This document shows positions 51,301-60,300 of a stretch of 64,000 nt of DNA, in pieces. Source of the DNA: Anadara kagoshimensis (Eukaryota > Mollusca > Bivalvia > Arcoida > Arcidae); the NCBI GenBank assembly GCA_021292105.1, contig CM037872.1, positions 14,100,791 to 14,164,790 of the forward strand, given 5' to 3'. A program made the position numbers and the translations under genes. Positions within the stretch are counted from its first letter, which is position 1. Every line of letters starts with the position of its first letter. A model generated the notes under the pieces. It made no database searches and was not told where the DNA came from. It worked only from the letters and a program-made list of their open reading frames with translations.

Positions 51301-54300
51301 GACACGAAATGGCTGCTTTGAGCACATGGTTTTAAAGAAAAAACTGGTAAATTACGGTCGTTTTAAGGCATATGAATAATAACCAGCGATTTGTTATCAG
51401 CATTGTACATCAGTCTCTGTTCACTTGTGAGTGTAAAGATATGTGTGTTTGTTTTATATTGTCACGGAAGGAAAGACTAAAGAAAAAAACGGCTTGTAAA
51501 TTGAAGGGTAGAAAATTAGAGATTGTTTGATTAATTATTTGACAAGTAAAAAGACACTCACTCTTCTGACCCCAAATTTTAAATGGTAGGTTAAATTGCT
51601 GTGATTTTTTGTCTGAAAAATCCCGTTTTTCCCGGTGAACTAATAATTTTGAGTTTAGTTTTACCCGTATGTACCCGGGTTTACTGGCTGATATCAATAC
51701 ATGCGAGGTCATTCCGGATTGTTAAGAGCTAGCTGTGTAAACAAAGACGTATACACTGAAATATAAATGTGGTTTAATTTGTGTTACTCCTAACTGACAT
51801 GAACCATTTTATTTCAGAAAAGTTTTTCACATGTAACACTCAGTATGAAATCCATATAAAACACGACTGTGTCATATACCATTTTTTAATTCAATCATAA
51901 AATACATAAAAAAATGTATATGACAGCTGAATACTTTGAGCTTTATTGTCGATACACGTACAAAAGTTCATCCACAACTCTGATAAATGGCGCAATTTGA
52001 AATTAATGACAATTTTTTGTTTGAATTTGTGATCTCATTAACGGTAGTAAGACCTAACGATGTTATTCAGACGTTCCATCACAGCAACCGTTCAAACATC
52101 ACAAAGGCAAAAGCCCCCATGGCATGGAATCTGCAGATGATGTTATGGTGTATGTGTTGCAACATTGTGTGGCAGTTGGTTGTTTTTTAACTCCTGTCGA
52201 AAAAAACAATACAAGGGAAAAGCTAGATATTTGCATTTTATGTTATAATGTAAAATAATGTTGCAAACATCTGAATTTCCTTGTTGGAGCCGAAAGCCAT
52301 GGACTGACTTTGAACCAAACTGTAGCTACATCTGTACAAATTGTGTATTTGCCCTTTAATTATGTACTCATCAATTCCGTAATTGACATAATGAGGATAA
52401 CAATTAACTTAATCAACTCCCACAGACTAGTTACATAAAATGATTCAGCTCGTTTGATAAATTCAATATTACATGAATAATTATCATGTAGATTTTTTGT
52501 TTTTTGTGTAATCATAGAAATTTTCATTTTGTTCCTACATTCAAAATTGGCAATGCAAAACAAAAGATGTCACTAGCATATTATAATTTTAAAGGCATGG
52601 AGTTTTACTGTTATTAGGGTACAGACAGATATATGTTTGCATTTGATTTAATGACATTTTGTTAAGGACATGTAAGACAATAAAACTAATTAAATCCAGT
52701 AGATACATACATTTGTACGTAAGTAATAATTAATTGCAATGTCTTGATTTAATTACAAACCATAAAAAACGGAAATCGAAAAAAATATGTTCATTCTCAT
52801 AAAGTAAATATTGTCGTTAAGCATTTCCGCATTTTCTGCATGAGTAAAACAACAATCGAGACCAGCGTATTCAAGGGCACCTGTCAACCGGAAGTTACAA
52901 AAAATGACCATGACTAGTAATTATGATCGTCGTTAATAGGTGTCAATACACATAAATGGCGGTTTATTGGATGTTATAGTTTTGTTTTTCCTCAATATAT
53001 TTGTCTTTGTTTGTATCTTAAGTAGCTAGTCTAACAACAACACATGTTTATAATTAATTTTCTGCGTAGTAATATTTCATCGCGTATAAATACATAAAGA
53101 TTTATTACCGCTTCCTTTTCCTTCCATCCAGATGGCTTTTTAAGTCACGTGACTTTTTGATATCATAATATGTCACAATTCGCAAGGTTGTTTAGATACT
53201 TTTACAGAAAAAATAAAATAATTTGTTACAATTAACAACTTAACGCACGTGCATTATAATGACGTAACTTTTACATGTAAACATTTTGACATCACAAGAA
53301 TGATGAAAAATATACTGATCTGTCGAAAGTTTAACACTGAGGCAGCAAAAAGGAGTTGTATCTCGGCTGTATAGAGGAGGCATTGCCGGAAGATAACTGC
53401 TGCTGCCGAAAAGCTACCGAGGTGTAAGCAACGAGTGGCGAGATGAACTGTCGATTCGATACCATGAGCTGTGCGACTGATGAGCTGAATAGGAAATTTT
53501 GTACCCAAGTTACCGGTAAAACTTATTTGTCGAAACAAACCCAGAATGTGCTAAAATTACTGAATTCTCGATGAATAAATTTTTATAACGTATCTACTAC
53601 ATTCATCTTTTAAAATAATGAGAGAAGTCCAATGACAATTATGACTGTATGATTGATTGCTAGGTGAAATAGATTGTCCTTGCTGGAGACAACGAACTTG
53701 TAAATAACTCACGAATTTCTACTGGCTTATTAGATATACATTGAATTAATTCTCACATTGACAAAATAGTAAAAGAATATTCAGTCTTATGTTTTTTTTT
53801 CCAATTTGTTACATAAATTGTGATTGTGACACCAGAGTCCATCTATCAACATAGGTCGTACAAAATGTTCAGTTTAGGCCTATACGAGAGGTCTTCTCAT
53901 GTGCTACAAAGCAATGTGGGCAATTGTTGTGTCTCTGAGACCACAGGTCAATCTGAGCGATTATAACAGTTCAACAGGAGCTATTGTAACGTTTTAATTT
54001 GTTTGCACTCTCTCATTAACGCTAGTACTTCTGATGTTTATTAAAATTCATCAACAGTTCTTATGGTCTAGCCAATGTTTTACTAAATAGGTTTACATTA
54101 AAGTGTTTTTCACAATATATGGAAAACGTTAAGTTATTTTCTACGTTCATTTTGATCTTGTTAACTTAAATCATTGAAGAATGTACAATAAAACTTCTTG
54201 TATGGTATATACTCCGTTTTAACATAAATATCGAAATCAAATATTCAAAACGCTCAACAAATTTTAAACATTGTAAACTTGTACAAATGTTTTCATTTGT

Positions 54301-57300
54301 TGTTTCACGGTTTATCCTAATGAGTATAAGTGTACCCAATCAAACCCAAACATACTGGTACATGTCTAAATCACAGTCCAAAAACCAAAGCAAAAACTGG
54401 TCAATTAAGCGAAACATGCAGATTTCCAGCAGGGAAGTGAGACCGGGTGCTCCGGAAAGGTAAGCACTTATCCGCTAGCTAGCAACACCTGTCCCGTGTA
54501 AAATTAAAATTGAGAATTAAAAGAGCATAGTTCTGTAGGGCATCTTAAATATCCAGGATAATTTTGGATACAGAGACATCATACGTATCAACAATATTGT
54601 GTCCACGGCCATACAACGTTTTCGGAGCCTCTGTAAGCCTATATGCTTGTTATATATCTGATTCAACAATTTATTTGTAAGCAGCTTGCTTGTTGTACAA
54701 GTTTCTGTAGTGGGAATATGTTCTACCATACTGTTATCTATACATTATGTGACTTTTAATGTAACGAAGTCCATTCCTTAATCCGAAACGTTTGACGCAA
54801 GAACTTACTCAAATATCATAAGATAAAATAACAATATTTATTGCTAGTAGATTTTTTTAAAATAACTTTGGTGCAGCTTAGTTTACAATTTGTAACTTGA
54901 AAATTAATTCGGTAAACAGGTTGATTTGACAAAAATATCAATTGTAGTTTTCTTAAAATACACATTTTGTAATCAGGTAATTTGTTCGGTAAACAGTTTG
55001 AATTGATAATAATCTTAAGACTTTAATCCACGTCTGTAGACACATAAATCTTTAATCCGTTAGATCAGGAGATTATCATGGAGCCAAGATAATGTTTATA
55101 AATAAACCAAAAACAACATCTTCTAATTTTTGATTTATTAATTCGAGAAGGGAAGAATTCCAGATAAAAATTGAATTATCTATTTTTATTTTTACAACTT
55201 CATTGAATATCGCCCCGACTTGATTATTCTAAAACACAACTCCACTGAATATCGCCCTGACTAGATTATTCTAAAACACAAATTTATTGAATATCGCCCT
55301 GGCTAGATTATTCTAAAACACAACTGTATTAAATATCGCCCTGGCTAGATTATTCTAAAACACAAATTTATTGAATATCGCCCTGGCTAGATTATTCTAA
55401 AACACAACTGTATTGAATATCGCCCTGGCTAGATTATTCTAAAACACAAATTTATTGAATATCGCCCTGGCTAGATTATTCTAAAACACAAATTTATTGA
55501 ATATCGCCCTGACTAGATTATTCTAAAACACAACTTTATTGAATATCACCCTGACTAGATTATTCTAAAACACAACTTTATTGAATATCGCCCTGACTAG
55601 ATTATTCTAAAACACAACTTTATTGAATATCGCCCTGACTAGATTATTCTAAAACACAACTTTATTGAATATCGCCCTGACTAGATTATTCTAAAACACA
55701 AATTTATTGAATATCGCCCTGACTAGATTATTCTAAAACACAACTTTATTGAATATCGCCCTGACTAGATTATTCTAAAACACAACTTTATTGAATATCA
55801 CCCTGACTAGATTATTCTAAAACACAACTTTATTGAATATCGCCCTGACTAGATTATTCTAAAACACAACTTTATTGAATATCGCCCTGACTAGATTATT
55901 CTAAAACACAACTTTATTGAATATCGCCCTGACTAGATTATTCTAAAACACAAATTTATTGAATATCGCCCTGACTAGATTATTCTAAAACACAACTTTA
56001 TTGAATATCGCCCTGGCTAGATTATTCTAAAACACAACTTTATTGAATATCGCCCTGACTAGATTATTCTAAAACACAACTCCACTGAATATCGCCCTGA
56101 CTAGATTATTCTAAAACACAAATTTATTGAATATCGCCCTGACTAGATTATTCAAAACACAACTTTATTGAATATCGCCCTGACTAGATTATTCTAAAAC
56201 ACAAATTTATTGAATATCGCCCTGGCTAGATTATTCTAAAACACAACTTTATTGAATATCGCCCTGACTAGATTATTCTAAAACACAAATTTATTGAATA
56301 TCGCCCTGGCTAGATTATTCTAAAACACAAATTTATTGAATATCGCCCTGGCTAGATTATTCTAAAACACAACTTTATTGAATATCGCCCTGACTAGATT
56401 ATTCTAAAACACAACTTTATTGAATATCGCCCTGACTAGATTATTCTAAAACATAACTTTATTGAATATCGCCCTGGCTAGATTATTCTAAAACACAACT
56501 TTATTGAATATCGCCCTGACTAGATTATTCTAAAACACAACTTTATTGAATATCGCCCTGACTAGATTATTCTAAAACACAACTTTATTGAATATCACCC
56601 TGACTAGATTATTCTAAAACACAACTTTATTGAATATCGCCCTGACTAGATTATTCTAAAACACAACTTTATTGAATATCGCCCTGACTAGATTATTCTA
56701 AAACACAACTTTATTGAATATCGCCCTGACTAGATTATTCTAAAACACAACTTTATTGAATATCGCCCTGACTAGATTATTCTAAAACACAACTTTATTG
56801 AATATCGCCCTGACTAGATTATTCTAAAACACAACTTTATTGAATATCACCCTGACTAGATTATTCTAAATCACAACTTTATTGAATATCACCCTGACTA
56901 GATTGTTCTAAAACACAACTTTATTGAATATCACCCTGACTAAATTGTTCTAAAACACAACTTTATCGAATATCGCCCTGACTAAATTGAGCAAAAACAC
57001 AACTTCATTGAATATCACCCTGACTAGATTATTCTAAAACACAACTTTATTGAATATCACCCTGACTAGATTATTCTAAAACACAACTTTATTGAATATC
57101 ACCCTGACTAAATTGTTCTAAAACACAACTTTATCGAATATCGCCCTGACTAGATTATTCTAAAACACAACTTTATTGAATATCGCCCTGACTAGATTAT
57201 TCTAAAACACAACTTTATTGAATATCGCCCTGACTAGATTATTCTAAAACACAACTTTATTGAATATCACCCTGACTAGATTATTCTAAAACACAACTTT

Positions 57301-60300
57301 ATTGAATATCGCCCTGACTAGATTATTCTAAAACACAACTTTATTGAATATCGCCCTGGCTAGATTATTCTAAAACACAAATTTATTGAATATCGCCCTG
57401 GCTAGATTATTCTAAAACACAACTTTATTGAATATCGCCCTGACTAGATTATTCTAAAACACAAATTTATTGAATATCGCCCTGGCTAGATTATTCTAAA
57501 ACACAACTTTATTGAATATCGCCCTGACTAGATTATTCTAAAACACAACTTTATTGAATATCGCCCTGGCTAGATTATTCTAAAACACAACTTTATTGAA
57601 TATCGCCCTGACTAGATTATTCTAAAACACAACTTTATTGAATATCGCCCTGACTAGATTATTCTAAAACACAACTTTATTGAATATCGCCCTGACTAGA
57701 TTATTCTAAAACACAACTTTATTGAATATCGCCCTGGCTAGATTATTCTAAAACACAACTTTATTGAATATCGCCCTGACTAGATTATTCTAAAACACAA
57801 CTTTATTGAATATCGCCCTGACTAGATTATTCTAAAACACAACTTTATTGAATATCGCCCTGGCTAGATTATTCTAAAACACAACTTTATTGAATATCGC
57901 CCTGACTAGATTATTCTAAAACACAACTCCATTGAATATCGCCCTGTCTAGATTATTCTAAAACACAACTCCATTGAATATCGCCCTGTCTAGATTATTC
58001 TAAAACACAACTCCATTGAATATCGCCCTGTCTATATTGAGCAAAAACACAACTTCATTGAATATCGCCCTGACTAAATTGAGCAAAAAATCGGAGAAAT
58101 ATGTTACTAAATGTGTTACTAGATTGATCAATAACTGTCCGACATGACTGTGATGCTATAAAAGCTGTATTCATCCTAACCGCTGTGTTCCAACAATTTA
58201 TGCAAGTTAATTTAATTATTTCTTTTTCTATGTAGTTACATAAAATAAAATTACTTGTTTGGTTCAAAGGATTATTATGTGAAAATTATCACCACAGTTG
58301 ATAATTGCATGAAAGCTATGGCGTCAGACAGAATATGAAAACTATTCATTGACTAGCGACTTGATGCGTTATTAATACAGCGTAGAAGGGGGAGAATGTT
58401 ACAGTGTAAATATTGGTCTACTGGGCAATTACAACATCTTGGAGATAACAGTAAATACTGTGATGTAAAATGGTGGGATCTTGTAGTGTTGGTTTACTTT
58501 TTCTTGTCAATAACCAAAAACCAAACTTGAGATAATTATAATACATGAACAAGAGAAGACGTTTAATAATAATAAATTATATAAAATATTGTTCAGGAAA
58601 AGTAAATTGTTGAGAAATACAGTGCGTACCTGTTGAAAGTTTAACATGAGCTAAATAAAAGGAATCAAACTTGACTGCCGAGTGACCAAGATAGGGATAG
58701 CTAGTGGTCGAACAGCTGTATATTTCTCGGGCCTCCTCTGCTTGTACACGTAAGGAGTATGGTCAAAAACATACACCTGAACCCCCTCTCCCCTGCCTTG
58801 TTTTGTCATTTACCCGCTGTTCTTCAAAAGTACGGAATTCTACAGTCGATTGTCGAGTAAGCATGTGTAACGTAATTGGTTGTAGTTTGTATTTGGTTGT
58901 AGTATTTTACTGTCACTGAGTAAACCACATCATTGCAGCTCATTAGGAATTGTCATAAAGTCATTATTTTTCCCTGTATCATTCATTATTATATGATATA
59001 TAGACAGTATACATTAAATATGAATATTTTAATGTGGAATGTAGAGTTATGAGTTGTTTTTATCATTGTGAATAATATATGTATGCAAATTGAAATATGC
59101 AGATATATATAACATTATTATAACACAGGGAAAGGTATTCTAATTCAACGTAACGTTATTTAGATTGTATAAAAGTCTGATGTGAAACAAAACAGCATAT
59201 GGCATCAAATGAGTTTTCCTTTATACTTGGGTGTAAAATGTGCATTATCAACACACAAAGATCAATATTTATATAAAATTTATGATAACAAGCTATCTTA
59301 ATGCAATTTCACGTCATTTGATGATATTTATATGAATTAAATAACAGTTACTGCACTGGAAATTGATCTACCGAATTGACAAGACAAAACGCTTCGTTAG
59401 AAAATCTGGCGGCAAACTGCACGTTTATAAACGAGGTTGATGTCAATTTCAGTACGTAATTGTCAGTTTCATTTAATTATTGTCAAACACTGATAAACAC
59501 TAAATTGATGAAGAATGGAAAATGATCCGAGCTGATCAAAAACAAATACGATATTTATACACCGTCTTCATTTCCAATTAATATTGTACACAGATATTAC
59601 AGTAAATAAATACATCAAACTGAGAAATGTAATTAAACATCGGAATTTTATTGTTTCTGTGAAAAATTGAAAAAATAAATTGCTTTTATAAGGAATTTTA
59701 TTTATTGCATAAACCATATATTATTTTTATTTTGTATTTCTTTTTTTCATTTTATATTCTCCGCCTAATGGATTTATTAGTACACACATCAGGTTTGTAG
59801 TAAGACCTTTATTTTTCACATTGACCTTAATATAACGTATTTACTTACCTATTATCTTTACGTAAAAAGTTTTGTCCCCTTTCATCTTATAAATTAATAA
59901 TCTAATGTTTTAATGGAATGTCATTTCAAGTTTGATAATGAATGAAATCGTGTATATTTCAAGGTATGAACGTAAACGCTTTGAATACAACTAAATTGTA
60001 AATTTCAAGGTATTTGACATAACATTCTGATTACATTTATTCTTAAGTACAGAAGCTGAATTATTGATGAATCCATTAAGCTTTGAAAATAACGCTATCA
60101 CGACTATTTTATGTGACAGAAATTTGTTTTTAAACCCAGCAATTGTTGTTGTTGTTATTGTTTGTGTTGAGGATGTGTATCTGTTGTTTGTGGTTATGTT
60201 GTTGGTGATGGTTTGGTTTTTACTGTTATTGTTGTTGTTTTGGTGGAAGGTTGGTGATTCTTGTGTTGTTGCTGTACGTTTTTATGGTTTTTCAGACAAA

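Noticed and set aside
55195-58090. Coding repeat protein, because the unit is 42 bases (14 codons)
   Set aside because: All six frames of the monomer contain a stop.
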